Assembly (NCBI RefSeq): GCF_021742065.1 | Contig: NZ_JAKKIE010000001.1 | Coordinates: forward strand, 124,001 to 188,000 | Origin: Rhizorhapis sp. SPR117 | GTDB lineage: Bacteria; Pseudomonadota; Alphaproteobacteria; Sphingomonadales; Sphingomonadaceae | Length of the DNA stretch: 64,000 nt | Direction: 5' to 3' | Notes under the pieces: model-generated | Database searches by the model: none | The model's input: only the letters and a program-made list of their open reading frames with translations | What the model was told of the DNA's origin: nothing | Program-made: the position numbers and the translations under genes | Shown: one piece after another, positions 34,881 to 43,305 of the stretch | Layout of the letters: each line of letters starts with the position of its first letter | Numbering within the stretch: the first letter of the stretch is position 1

Positions 34881-35120
34881 ATGCCCCAGAAAGCGACGTT
34901 TTACCATGCCGGGTGCCCGGTCTGCGTCAGCGCCGAACAGGGCCTCGCCCATGCGCTCGATCCCGCGCAATATGACGTCGAGGTCGTCCATCTCGGCGAC
35001 GCGCCAGGACGGATCGCGGAGGCCGAGGCGGCTGGCGTCGCCTCGGTCCCGGCGCTGGTGATCGCCGGCCAGCCCTTTCACATCAATTTCGGCGCCTCGC
35101 TCGCTGATGTGAAGGGCTAA
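34881..35120 (+). CDS. Small thioredoxin-like protein
   Basis: This 79-residue protein has a thioredoxin/glutaredoxin-type N-terminus (KATFYHAGCPVCVSAEQGL) with the redox motif C12-P-V-C15, and the cis-proline strand in VASVPALVIAGQPF. It is among the shortest thioredoxin folds, similar to glutaredoxin-like NrdH or ArsD-like proteins. AAGGAAGGA precedes the ATG. Hairpins on both sides separate it from the MarR gene and from the redoxin gene. Confidence 0.85.
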   Translation: MPQKATFYHAGCPVCVSAEQGLAHALDPAQYDVEVVHLGDAPGRIAEAEAAGVASVPALVIAGQPFHINFGASLADVKG

Positions 35121-35129
35121 CCCTGAATG

Positions 35130-35163
35130 GATGGTCCCGGAGGCGGCGGTCGCCGGGACCATC
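35130..35163 (+). terminator. Hairpin between the two thiol-redox genes
   Basis: GATGGTCCCGG pairs perfectly with CCGGGACCATC around a 12-base loop, followed by ACTCATTTT. It is a good intrinsic terminator or attenuator after the thioredoxin-like gene. Confidence 0.7.
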
Positions 35164-35185
35164 ACTCATTTTCGGGAGCGATGCG

Positions 35186-35692
35186 ATGACATCACCGACA
35201 AGACCAGCGCCCGCGATCGAGGCAGTTCAGTGGTTCAACACCGATACGCCGCCGTCGCTCGATGCGCTGCGCGGCCGGGTGGTCGTCATCGAGGCGTTCC
35301 AGATGCTGTGTCCCGGCTGCGTCAGTCACGGCCTGCCGCAAGCCACCCGCATCCATGAAACCTTCAGCCGTGACGATGTCGTCGTGCTTGGCCTGCACAG
35401 CGTCTTCGAGCATCACGAAGCCCAGAACCCGACATCGCTCGAGGCCTTTCTCCACGAATATCGCATCGCCTTCCCGGTCGGCGTCGACGCGCCGGGCGAG
35501 CCGGGCGGTCTGCCGATCACGATGGCGCGCTATGGGATGCAGGGCACGCCAACCCTCGTACTGATCGACCGCAAGGGCCACCGCCGCGCACAGCATTTCG
35601 GCCATGCCCCGGATTTGCGCCTCGGCGCTGAGATCATGGCGCTGATCGCAAAGGCCGCGCTGCCGCGCCCCGGCGTATATCCCCGCGTTTAG
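35186..35692 (+). CDS. TlpA/peroxiredoxin-like redoxin
   Basis: This 168-residue protein has the redoxin core: VVVIEAFQMLCPGCVSHGLP with C42-P-G-C45, a central strand (VVVLGLHSVFEHHEAQ) and the cis-Pro loop YGMQGTPTLVLIDRKGH. There is no signal peptide, so it is expected in the cytoplasm as a disulfide reductase or thiol peroxidase. It belongs with the MarR regulator and the small thioredoxin-like protein. GGGAGCG precedes the ATG. Confidence 0.88.
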   Translation: MTSPTRPAPAIEAVQWFNTDTPPSLDALRGRVVVIEAFQMLCPGCVSHGLPQATRIHETFSRDDVVVLGLHSVFEHHEAQNPTSLEAFLHEYRIAFPVGVDAPGEPGGLPITMARYGMQGTPTLVLIDRKGHRRAQHFGHAPDLRLGAEIMALIAKAALPRPGVYPRV

Positions 35693-35925
35693 TGGCAGGG
35701 ACGCCCGGCAGCGTCTTGCCTATCGCAGCAACTGCGGGGAAATCCATGAAGCGCAGCCATCCCGCCCGCCTGAAAGCGGTCGGCTGGCCCCAGGACCGTT
35801 CTCGCCCTCCCACAAGCTATAATTGTCATAGTCGTGATTGCCCGGCGACATGCCGAAGGGGATCGCGGCGACCAAGGCGCGATCCCCCAGAACGATCGCG
35901 ACGTGGCAGAGGCGGATCTTCGCCG

Positions 35926-36306
35926 CTATTTCGGTGCGGCGTCCTCGTCGTCCCACTGGAGATGGCGGTGCAGTTCCACCGCGTCGTGGAGCACGCGCAG
36001 CACACCGACGATCCGATCGTCGATGATCGTATAGAGCAGCAGATGTCGCGGACGCCGGACGGTCCCGTCCGGTCCTCGCGCGCGCTCACGGCTGCCGCGA
36101 AGGTGCCAGGTGCGCAGATCCGCGCCCAATTCGGGCCGGGCGGCGCTGCCGGGGCGCTCCGGCGCCGCAGAGAGATCATGCAGGGCGGCCGAGATCAGCC
36201 GTTCATAGCGCACGCGCGCCTCGGCGCCGAATTCGGCCTCGGAGCGCTCCAATATATCGAGTATGTCGGCTCGCGCCGAGCCGGCAAGCCGGACAATACG
36301 GGTCAA
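35926..36306 (-). CDS. parE: ParE/RelE-family toxin
   Basis: This 126-residue protein (VRLAGSARADILDILERSEAEFG, VRYERLISAALHDLSA, HLLLYTIIDDRIVGVLRVLHD) has the RelE/ParE fold with the conserved C-terminal strand I-x-V-L-R-V-L-H. It is somewhat longer than usual because of an Arg-rich insert (RGSRERARGPDGTVRRPRH). ParE toxins inhibit DNA gyrase. It overlaps the antitoxin gene by 4 bp (ATGA), so the two are co-translated. Confidence 0.9.
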   Translation of the reverse strand: MTRIVRLAGSARADILDILERSEAEFGAEARVRYERLISAALHDLSAAPERPGSAARPELGADLRTWHLRGSRERARGPDGTVRRPRHLLLYTIIDDRIVGVLRVLHDAVELHRHLQWDDEDAAPK

Positions 36307-36593
36307 ACGCGCACGCCTGTTCGCTTGCCGGCCTCAGCCCCCAGGTCGGCGATGAAGCCGTCGATCGCGTCAGGAGCGATATCCTCGAAGCGACCGGCGG
36401 CGAGATCGGAAAGCCCAACCTGCGCGGCCTGCCGCAGCGCCTCGAGCTTCAGCGCATCCTCGCGTTCGCGCTGCTCGACCATGCGGAGTCCGTCACGGAG
36501 CACCTCGCTGGCGTTCTGATAGCGGCCCGAGCGGACCAATGTCTCAATGACATCATGCTGATGGTCGGTCAGAACGACGTTGCGGGTCGGCAT
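36303..36593 (-). CDS. parD: ParD-family antitoxin
   Basis: This 96-residue protein has a ribbon-helix-helix N-terminus (RNVVLTDHQHDVIETLVRSG, YQNASEVLRDGLRMVEQRE) typical of ParD/CC2985 antitoxins and an acidic C-terminal tail that wraps the toxin. It binds its own operator, probably the perfect palindrome at 36633-36655, and neutralises ParE. It is the first gene of the leftward pair. Confidence 0.92.
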   Translation of the reverse strand: MPTRNVVLTDHQHDVIETLVRSGRYQNASEVLRDGLRMVEQREREDALKLEALRQAAQVGLSDLAAGRFEDIAPDAIDGFIADLGAEAGKRTGVRV

Positions 36594-36632
36594 GGCTCAA
36601 GCTCCTGCATGCGAATCCTTTCGATCATACTT

Positions 36633-36655
36633 CCATTGGCATAATATGCCAATGG
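36633..36655 (-). promoter_or_regulatory. parDE operator palindrome
   Basis: CCATTGGCAT-AAT-ATGCCAATGG is a perfect 10-bp inverted repeat 40 bp before the parD start. It overlaps the likely -10 region (CATAAT). ParD-type antitoxins autorepress through such sites. Confidence 0.75.
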
Positions 36656-36984
36656 CCAGGGCGACGACAGGTCTGCGGTGCCCATTGAACGCTGGCAGCA
36701 AAGTTGTCCTGCACGACGCCCACCCGGATCGAATACTCAGGCCGAGCAGCTTCTGGTCGAAAGCAGCCCGGAACTGCCGATTGTAGATCCACGTGATGCT
36801 GTTGGGGCGAACAGGCGCGGGCTGATCATGGCATGAAGGCGATGCGGGCAGACGTTGTGCATGTGCCGTGAATGGTTGCCAGCCGGCACTGTCGCTTAGA
36901 CCGCCGAATTTTCGGAGCCATCCCGCAGCCAACGGCCAAACGGGTCGGGCGGGCAACTCTAACCCTTATTTAACGAACCAATTC

Positions 36985-37001
36985 TACATCTTTTTGATGT
37001 A
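36985..37001 (+). promoter_or_regulatory. TACATC-N5-GATGTA palindrome before the pilus operon
   Basis: TACATC-TTTTT-GATGTA lies 79 bp before the first pilin start. The same palindrome (with ATTAT as spacer) lies 73 bp before the giant autotransporter at 44989-45005, and the DNA just upstream of both is also similar (TTTAAC...ACCAA). This strongly suggests one regulator for both loci. Confidence 0.7.
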
Positions 37002-37079
37002 AAGAACCGAGACGCGAGCTATGGAGGAAGAATGATGAATTCAGGGGTTAATCGACCCCCATCAGGAGATGGAGGAAAT

Positions 37080-37625
37080 ATGGGCATGATCAAGCAGGTG
37101 ATCCCGGCCGTCCTGGGTCTTTCGATCCTGGGCCTTCCCAGTATTGCGCATGCCGATATCACCGGAACGATCGATGCGACGATCACGCTTGAGAGCGGCT
37201 GCATCATCAATGGCGCCAATGCGGCCGACGGTGCAGGGAGTGTCGATTTCGGCGCGATCGATTTCGGAACCCAGACGACGCTCTTCTCCGAAGCCAGCGC
37301 CCAGGTCACGGGGACCGGCGCCGGCATCACCATCCAATGCACGGCGGGCGTGACACCCAATCTCATTTTTCAGACTGGGCTGCACGATGCGAACGCCTCG
37401 GGTTCCGGCAACAAGGCAATGCAACACACGTCCGTCACGACACAGTATGTTGCATATAATCTTTTGCGAGCGGACGACGTCACCGTGATCAACAATGGCG
37501 ATAACATCGCGCTCTCCGCCGATGGCTCCGAACAGACAATCATAGTCAATGGCCGCGCCTATGGCGCAGCCGGCCTAATTGCAGGCACTTACAACGATAC
37601 CGTCACCGTCGTGCTGGAACTCTGA
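37080..37625 (+). CDS. Spore coat U (SCPU) domain pilin, Csu type
   Basis: This 181-residue protein has a signal peptide (VIPAVLGLSILGLPSIAHA) and an SCPU domain: GTIDATITLESGCIINGA near the start, ITIQCTAGVTPNLIFQTG in the middle, and a C-terminal strand ending GTYNDTVTVVLEL. SCPU proteins are the subunits of archaic chaperone-usher pili such as Csu of Acinetobacter, with conserved Cys pairs and donor-strand assembly. Start ATG 37080 follows GGAGGAAAT; an ATG at 37032 would give a non-signal leader. As first gene with the shared palindrome upstream, it is probably the major subunit. Confidence 0.88.
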   Translation: MGMIKQVIPAVLGLSILGLPSIAHADITGTIDATITLESGCIINGANAADGAGSVDFGAIDFGTQTTLFSEASAQVTGTGAGITIQCTAGVTPNLIFQTGLHDANASGSGNKAMQHTSVTTQYVAYNLLRADDVTVINNGDNIALSADGSEQTIIVNGRAYGAAGLIAGTYNDTVTVVLEL

Positions 37626-37657
37626 CGCAGGGGTTGTGAAGAGCGGCGGGTCACGGC

Positions 37658-38206
37658 ATGCATCGCCTGACAGGGAAACATGCCTGGCCGCCGATATTCG
37701 GCTTATGGGCTCTCATGGCCATGCCTGGCCCTGCCCAAGCCGATACAACCGCATCGTTCGAAGTATCGGCAACCATCGTCGCCGGATGCGCAGCCGACGG
37801 GGTCGGCACGAGCGGCGATGCCGGCCTGATCGGCACACTGGACTTCGGCAATGATACGACCCTGTCCACGGCCAGCCATAGTGCCGCGCTTACGGGAAAC
37901 CAGATGATTACCCTGCGCTGTACGCCAGGCGTCGCACTCAGCATGAGGCTCGGAGGTGGCCAGCACGCAAGCGGCGGCAATCGAAACATGCAACTCGGAC
38001 CATCGACCGCGGATCGGCTGCCATATCGCCTATACGCCAATGCGGGGATGACGGACGAGATCACCATAGATCAGGACCGGTCGATCCTTGTGACGGCAGC
38101 CAATATGAACGACGTGCAATTGCATGTTTACGGCCAGGTTTCGCTCCCCGGAGGGAGCGCTGCGGGAACATATACCGACACTTTGCTGGTCACCCTGACC
38201 TGGTGA
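37658..38206 (+). CDS. SCPU-domain minor pilin
   Basis: This 182-residue exported protein has a signal peptide (IFGLWALMAMPGPAQA) and an SCPU domain (TASFEVSATIVAGCAADG, MITLRCTPGVALSMRLGGG) ending GTYTDTLLVTLTW. The two cysteines align with those of the preceding pilin. It is the second gene of the Csu-type operon, 32 bp after the first, and fits a CsuA- or CsuB-like minor subunit. Confidence 0.88.
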   Translation: MHRLTGKHAWPPIFGLWALMAMPGPAQADTTASFEVSATIVAGCAADGVGTSGDAGLIGTLDFGNDTTLSTASHSAALTGNQMITLRCTPGVALSMRLGGGQHASGGNRNMQLGPSTADRLPYRLYANAGMTDEITIDQDRSILVTAANMNDVQLHVYGQVSLPGGSAAGTYTDTLLVTLTW

Positions 38207-38237
38207 AACACGGTCGGATCTTGGGGGGAGTAAGCCT

Positions 38238-39029
38238 GTGATGCTGTGGCGGACAAGATTGTGCCTTGGTGCGCTGTTGTTCCTGTTCGTCACGCTCGCT
38301 CCCGCCAGGCCGGTGCATGCCGCAGGATCAATCCTCGTCTGGCCGATCGACCCTGTCATCGAGCACGATCAGCAAGCCGTTGCCCTGTGGCTTGAAAATC
38401 GCGGCTCCAGATCTTCGTTGCTCCAGTTGCGGATACTGTCCTGGACCCAGGTCGATGGCGAAGACCGATATGCGGACCAGGAGGAAATTATCGGCACACC
38501 GCCGATGATCAGGATCGAAGCCGGGAAACGTCAAATGGTCCGGCTGACCCGAACCGTTCCGGTGCAGCCAGGCGTGGAACGGGCGTTCAGGCTGCTCATC
38601 GATGAAGTGCCCACCCATGCAGGGACCGATTCAGCTGAAGGGACGGGTCCATCCGTCGGTGTCCGCTTGCAGTTCCGCTATTCCATTCCCCTCTTCGTCT
38701 ATGGCGAGGGTCTGTGGTGGAAGCCGAGGGCCGACCGGAAACGCGATCCGGCGAGCGCCGGTCAACCGGAGCTTTCCTGGCGGATTGGTGCCCAGAACGG
38801 AAAATCATATCTGGAAATTCATAACATTGGACCGGTCCATGCGCGGCTGACCGGCGTTTATTTCAGGCATGGCGCCGGATCGACGACATTGGCCCAGGGA
38901 TTGCTCGGCTATGTGCTGGCGGGATCGAGTCTCCGCCGGCCATTGCCGGACGCGATCAAAGCGGACGCCATCCTGATGGCAACGATCAATGGCGGTTCAG
39001 AGGCGCTGGCTGTCGCGCCGGCGAAATAG
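38238..39029 (+). CDS. Pilus-assembly chaperone, PapD/CsuC type
   Basis: This 263-residue periplasmic chaperone has a signal peptide (FLFVTLAPARPVHA) and the two Ig-like domains of the family. The G1/F1 strand region is visible in KRQMVRLTRTVPVQPGVERAFRLLIDEVP and the second domain in YFRHGAGSTTLAQGLLGYVLAGSSLRRPLP. It holds pilin subunits by donor-strand complementation and delivers them to the usher encoded next. The GTG at 38238 is followed by ATG at 38241; either could start the protein, with GGGGGAG just upstream. Confidence 0.88.
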   Translation: MMLWRTRLCLGALLFLFVTLAPARPVHAAGSILVWPIDPVIEHDQQAVALWLENRGSRSSLLQLRILSWTQVDGEDRYADQEEIIGTPPMIRIEAGKRQMVRLTRTVPVQPGVERAFRLLIDEVPTHAGTDSAEGTGPSVGVRLQFRYSIPLFVYGEGLWWKPRADRKRDPASAGQPELSWRIGAQNGKSYLEIHNIGPVHARLTGVYFRHGAGSTTLAQGLLGYVLAGSSLRRPLPDAIKADAILMATINGGSEALAVAPAK

Positions 39030-39045
39030 ATGCCGGACGCATTCT

Positions 39046-41442
39046 ATGCAAAAGGGAAGCGTCTTCGAATGGAAACCGCGCCGGTGGCGGCTCAGGCTTA
39101 TGGCCTCGGCAGGATTATGCTCGATCTTTCATGCAAGCCCGGCCATTGCAAGCGGTGCCTGGTCCGGCTCTTCCCTCCCTCCGGCACCACAGGCAGAGCA
39201 GCCGGTCGACGAGGTGACGCTGCATCTGGAACTGGTCGTCAACAGGCTCCCGACCGGCAAGATCGTTCCGGCCTTGCTCCGCGGCGGCCGTTATCATGTG
39301 ACGGCAGCTGATTTGCGCAGTGTCGGCATTGCGGTCGAGGACGAGGACGCCGTCATGGTTGCCGTCGACTCCATCGCCGGTTTGCGCACCGAATATGACG
39401 CTACTACGCTACGATTGATGCTCTATGTGCCGGCTGAATGGCTGCCAGAGCAGAAAATCGGCAGCGACCGGCGCTATGATTACGCGCCCGCACGCAGCAG
39501 CCCGGGCTTGCTGATCAACTATGATGCTTATGCCAGCGACCCGGACCGGGGGGCGGCGAGTCTTTCCGTATGGAACGAACTGCGTGCCTTCGGATCGTTC
39601 GGCATTGTCTCGACGACCGGCGTGTATCGGGCGGCGTCCGGGGCCAGCGGGAAAGATGGCTTCAGGCGCTATGATAGCTACTGGCGCTATTCCGACGAGC
39701 GACACATGCTGACTTATGAAGCCGGTGATCTTCTCACGCGCAGCTTGAGCTGGGGCAGCACCATGCGTTTGGGCGGCGTCCAGATCTCGCGCGATTTTGC
39801 GATACGCCCCGATGTCATTACCTATCCCCTCCCCCAATTCGCGGGCAATGCTTCCGTCCCGTCGACCGTCGATCTCTTCATAAACGGCTATCGGGCTGAT
39901 GGTGCCGAGGTAAGGCCGGGTCCCTTCACCCTCACCAATGTTCCGTCCATCAATGGCGCCGGCGAGGCTGTCGTTGTGGTCACCGACGCGCTCGGACGGC
40001 AGGCATCGACCACAATACCCTTTTACGTCAGCGGCGCCCTGCTGCGCGAAGGCCTCTCCGATTTTGCTTTGGCGACGGGGTTTGTCCGACGGGACTATGG
40101 GCTGAAAAATTTCTCCTATGGCGCTGTCGCCGCCAGCGCATCCTTGCGGCGCGGCATGAGCGACACACTAACGCTGGAGCTTCATGGCGAAGCGGGCGAG
40201 CGGTTCGGGCTTGCCGGTGTCGGCGGGGTGGTTCGCCTGGGTAACATCGGCATCGTCAACACGGCCTGGAGCCATAGCCGATACAAGGGGCGCAGTGGCG
40301 ATCAATGGACCTTAGGATACCAGTATAGCGCGCGGAAGTTCAGTATGACGGCTCTGCATAGCAGGCGCAGCGCGGGCTTCGCCGATCTGTCTGTCTATGA
40401 TGCCGGATCCTTCAGCCTGAGCAGGCGAAGCACATCCATCACCGGCAGCGTTTCGCTGGACCGCCTTGGCAGTCTTGGCGCCGGCTATTTCGATACGCGC
40501 GCACGCGACGGAAAACGAACGCGTCTCGCCAATCTCTCATGGGGATTGCCGTTCTGGAAGAGCACAAGCCTCTATGCCTCGGCCAACCATGAGATCGGGG
40601 AGAGCAAATGGGCGGCGGCGCTTCAGCTGGTCATGCCCCTCGGCCGTGACCGGGGAACCGCGAGCAGCGGATTTGAGCGCAGCTCGGCCCGCGGCAGTTC
40701 CTGGCGCGTCAACTATAATCGCGCCGTACCGAGCGATGGCGGCATAGGGTGGAATCTCGGCTATGCCGAGGGCAGCAGAACAGAGCGCTATGCCCAGGCC
40801 GATCTCACCTGGCGCAACGATCTGATGCAACTGCGCGGCGGCGTCTATGGGGCAAACGGCGATTATACCCGCTGGGCCGGCGCAAGCGGCTCTATCGTCA
40901 TGATGGACGGATCGACTTTTGTCGCCAACCGGATCAACGACGCCTTCGCTGTCGTCAGTACCAATGGCGAGCCGAACGTGCCTGTCCGCTACGAAAACCA
41001 GCTGATCGGCAAGACCAATGGCAACGGTCATCTGCTGGTGCCATGGGCCAGTTCCTATTATCGCGCGAAATATGCCATCGACCCCCTGGGGCTTCCACCT
41101 GCGGTCGAAACTCCGATCGTGGAACAACGCGTCGCCGTGCGTCGCGGGAGCGGCTATCTTCTCGACTTTCCTGTGTCCCGGGTCGTAGCGGCGATGGTCA
41201 GGCTGCACGACACGACTGGAAAGCCCCTTCCGGTCGGCGCCGCCGTTGCAGTCAATGGCACGCCCGGCGCTTATGTCGGCTGGGACGGCATCGCCTATAT
41301 TGAGGGCCTTCAGGCGCAAAACAGGCTCATCATAACGCTCCCCCATGGCGGGACCTGTGCCGCATCATTCGACCTTGATGCGGCACCTGACCAGATCAGC
41401 AAGGTTGGGCCTTTGACCTGCCTGATGGAGAATGAGCCATGA
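39046..41442 (+). CDS. Outer-membrane usher, CsuD/FimD type
   Basis: This 798-residue usher has a signal peptide (LMASAGLCSIFHASPAIA), a periplasmic N-domain, and the large barrel with the plug region visible in FAIRPDVITYPLPQFAGNAS, VPSTVDLFINGYRADGAEV and FTLTNVPSINGAGEAVVVVTDALGRQ. Barrel strands rich in aromatic-Gly pairs follow, and a C-terminal domain ends with NRLIITLPHGGTCAASFDL. It forms the pore through which Csu-type subunits are secreted. ATG 39046 was chosen; the frame also extends upstream into the chaperone gene. It overlaps the next gene by 4 bp. Confidence 0.9.
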   Translation: MQKGSVFEWKPRRWRLRLMASAGLCSIFHASPAIASGAWSGSSLPPAPQAEQPVDEVTLHLELVVNRLPTGKIVPALLRGGRYHVTAADLRSVGIAVEDEDAVMVAVDSIAGLRTEYDATTLRLMLYVPAEWLPEQKIGSDRRYDYAPARSSPGLLINYDAYASDPDRGAASLSVWNELRAFGSFGIVSTTGVYRAASGASGKDGFRRYDSYWRYSDERHMLTYEAGDLLTRSLSWGSTMRLGGVQISRDFAIRPDVITYPLPQFAGNASVPSTVDLFINGYRADGAEVRPGPFTLTNVPSINGAGEAVVVVTDALGRQASTTIPFYVSGALLREGLSDFALATGFVRRDYGLKNFSYGAVAASASLRRGMSDTLTLELHGEAGERFGLAGVGGVVRLGNIGIVNTAWSHSRYKGRSGDQWTLGYQYSARKFSMTALHSRRSAGFADLSVYDAGSFSLSRRSTSITGSVSLDRLGSLGAGYFDTRARDGKRTRLANLSWGLPFWKSTSLYASANHEIGESKWAAALQLVMPLGRDRGTASSGFERSSARGSSWRVNYNRAVPSDGGIGWNLGYAEGSRTERYAQADLTWRNDLMQLRGGVYGANGDYTRWAGASGSIVMMDGSTFVANRINDAFAVVSTNGEPNVPVRYENQLIGKTNGNGHLLVPWASSYYRAKYAIDPLGLPPAVETPIVEQRVAVRRGSGYLLDFPVSRVVAAMVRLHDTTGKPLPVGAAVAVNGTPGAYVGWDGIAYIEGLQAQNRLIITLPHGGTCAASFDLDAAPDQISKVGPLTCLMENEP

Positions 41443-42482
41443 GCTGCCACACCGTCGCGGATCGGGGGCCATGGGTTCATATCCGCTGGCTCTGTCTTAT
41501 CTTCATCGCAATCATCGCGTTCCCGTCACCCGGTGCGGCGCAGACGTTCAAATATTGCACGGTTTCGAGCAGCGATGCCGATCTTGGCAGTCACAGCTCA
41601 TTCGATCTGGCATCGACCGGACAGGAAAGTGCAGGCGCCGGCGGCCTTGCCTGTACGCCGCCGCTGGCGTTGCTCAGCACGTCCTACATCAAGGTCAAGG
41701 TCGAGAGTTCAATGTTTCTGCTGACCGGCGGCCCCGATAACCAGACCATCCCGTTCACGATCTCCGCAACGCAGGGAGGCACGGCAATCGCCACCGGCAA
41801 TGAGTTCGACTTTACGAGTTTCCAGCTTCTCAATCTGTTTTCCGGTCCAGGAGGCAGCTTGCCGCTCTATGTCAAGACGCAGGCGCAGCCGGGGCTGCGG
41901 GCAGGCATTTACAGCGGGACCGTCAATCTGCGGTGGTATTTCTCGGTCTGTACGCTCGGGGTGCTCGTGATTTGCGACTTTTCGGAGAGCCCGGGATTTC
42001 AACGGCCGATTCTGCTCACGCCCCTCAACTGGGGGAGCGGCGTGCTCACCACAATGACGGTGACCATGATCGTCGAGAATGATTGCGCGATCGCAGCACC
42101 GGACCTCGACTTTGGCAGCGCGCCGCTCGCAGGCAGTTTCGCCGAGGCGACCCAGACGATCACTATCCGCTGCAGCGCCGGCGCCGCTTATAGCGTGGGC
42201 CTAAGCGATGGGAACAACTTCGATGGCGGATGGCGGCGAATGCGCCGCGCAGCGACGAGTGATTATTTGCGCTACGAAATTTACCAGGTCCCCTCTTCGG
42301 GTATCCGCTGGGGCAGTGTCGGCGCAGAGCGCCGCAGCAGCGCGGCGGCGCAGGTTAATCCCGGCATCTACGACGGCATCGTTCAGCAGGGTTTCACTTA
42401 TGGAGCCCGCATCGATCCGGCTCAAACAACCCCGCAAGTCGGGCATTATGTCGACAACATCGTTCTGGACATCGAGTTTTAA
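41439..42482 (+). CDS. Two-domain SCPU tip adhesin, CsuE-like
   Basis: This 347-residue protein has a signal peptide (IFIAIIAFPSPGAAQ) and two SCPU domains: an N-terminal one (FKYCTVSSSDADLGSHSS and FPF-type body) and a C-terminal one (VTMIVENDCAIAAPDLDFGS, IRCSAGAAYSVGLSDGNNFDGG, ending DNIVLDIEF). Two-domain subunits form the tip of Csu pili and carry the hydrophobic surface-binding fingers. It closes the operon 37080-42482 and is coupled to the usher by ATGA. Confidence 0.88.
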   Translation: MSCHTVADRGPWVHIRWLCLIFIAIIAFPSPGAAQTFKYCTVSSSDADLGSHSSFDLASTGQESAGAGGLACTPPLALLSTSYIKVKVESSMFLLTGGPDNQTIPFTISATQGGTAIATGNEFDFTSFQLLNLFSGPGGSLPLYVKTQAQPGLRAGIYSGTVNLRWYFSVCTLGVLVICDFSESPGFQRPILLTPLNWGSGVLTTMTVTMIVENDCAIAAPDLDFGSAPLAGSFAEATQTITIRCSAGAAYSVGLSDGNNFDGGWRRMRRAATSDYLRYEIYQVPSSGIRWGSVGAERRSSAAAQVNPGIYDGIVQQGFTYGARIDPAQTTPQVGHYVDNIVLDIEF

Positions 42483-42883
42483 GACCAGGAAACCTCCGAA
42501 GCTGTACTTTACGGCTGATGATCGGCAGCGTTTACAGGGCCTATACGGATTTGCCTGACCTGCCGCTGCTGATCACGTTCAAGATCCACGGTGCCTGGCC
42601 ATTGTTCGAGACCCGACATCTTCAACGCGCGCCGACCAACGACACCCTCTCCCTTGGCAGGGAATTTCAGGGAAATCTGCCAGGCCTTCTCGCCGAGGGC
42701 TCGCCTAAAAGATCGAACCCGGCGCCGGCGAAGTGCCAACTGCGACCAATCGGCACGCCGATGCCGACACCCTGCCGTCGCGCTACACCATCACGCGGGA
42801 CATGATCCATGAACCTTGTTATATTTGGCGGGAAAGTGACGTTATCGGGTGTATGCGTATCAGGCTAGGAAAGGTGGTCCCTG
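42483..42883. other. Intergenic, no supported gene
   Basis: About 400 bp between the pilus operon and the XRE regulator. Short open frames lack signals. An AT-rich stretch near 42812-42850 may be the promoter of the XRE gene. Confidence 0.45.
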
Positions 42884-43123
42884 GTGACAAGAGGCGTTCA
42901 GGATACACGCTATCAAAAGCTTCTCGCGGTGTTGATCGATGCCCGCCGCGAGATCGACTTGTCTCAGGCTGAACTCGCCAGCCAGCTTGGCAGACCTCAG
43001 CAATTTATCTCACGCTATGAACTCTCCAAGAGGCGGCTCGACGTCATCGAATTTGTTGATGTCGCAACGGTGCTCGGCCTTGATCCACCTGCTGAGCTCG
43101 CTAATGTACTGAAAAAGAAGTGA
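42884..43123 (+). CDS. XRE-family helix-turn-helix regulator
   Basis: This 79-residue protein is almost entirely a Cro/C1-type HTH: LLAVLIDARREIDLSQAELASQLGRPQQFISRYELSKRRLDVIEFVDVATVLGL. It starts with GTG at 42884 after AGGAAAGGTGG. Being the only regulator between the pilus operon and the autotransporter region, it is a candidate to control one or both, but no evidence connects it to the TACATC palindrome. A strong terminator hairpin follows 17 bp later. Confidence 0.85.
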   Translation: MTRGVQDTRYQKLLAVLIDARREIDLSQAELASQLGRPQQFISRYELSKRRLDVIEFVDVATVLGLDPPAELANVLKKK

Positions 43124-43139
43124 GGATTGTCGGCAGGCC

Positions 43140-43171
43140 ATTGCAGACATCACGCGCGTGACGTCTGCAAT
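43140..43171. terminator. 32-nt near-perfect hairpin after the XRE gene
   Basis: ATTGCAGACATCACGC pairs with GCGTGACGTCTGCAAT with one mismatch, followed by TTC. It separates the rightward XRE gene from the leftward sulfotransferase gene and can terminate from both sides. Confidence 0.7.
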
Positions 43172-43305
43172 TTCAGGCATCCCATCAGAGGCGGATTTGG
43201 AGATCTGCCGTATCGCGCAAGCTGTACCCCACTCAGGTTATTCCGAGCCGCTGAAGTGACGGTTTTCACATCGTGTGAAATGTTGGCGTGCTGCGGTTTC
43301 AACGC

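Larger units (their letters stand above)
36594..37079. other. Divergent intergenic region, parDE and pilus operon
   Basis: This stretch holds the parDE operator (36633-36655) near its left end and the pilus-operon promoter with the TACATC palindrome (36985-37001) at its right end. Between them no gene is supported; an open minus-strand frame has no recognisable features. Confidence 0.55.

Noticed and set aside
36597..36956. 119-codon minus-strand frame between parD and the pilus operon
   Set aside because: No motif, no ribosome site, and it runs through the parDE operator.
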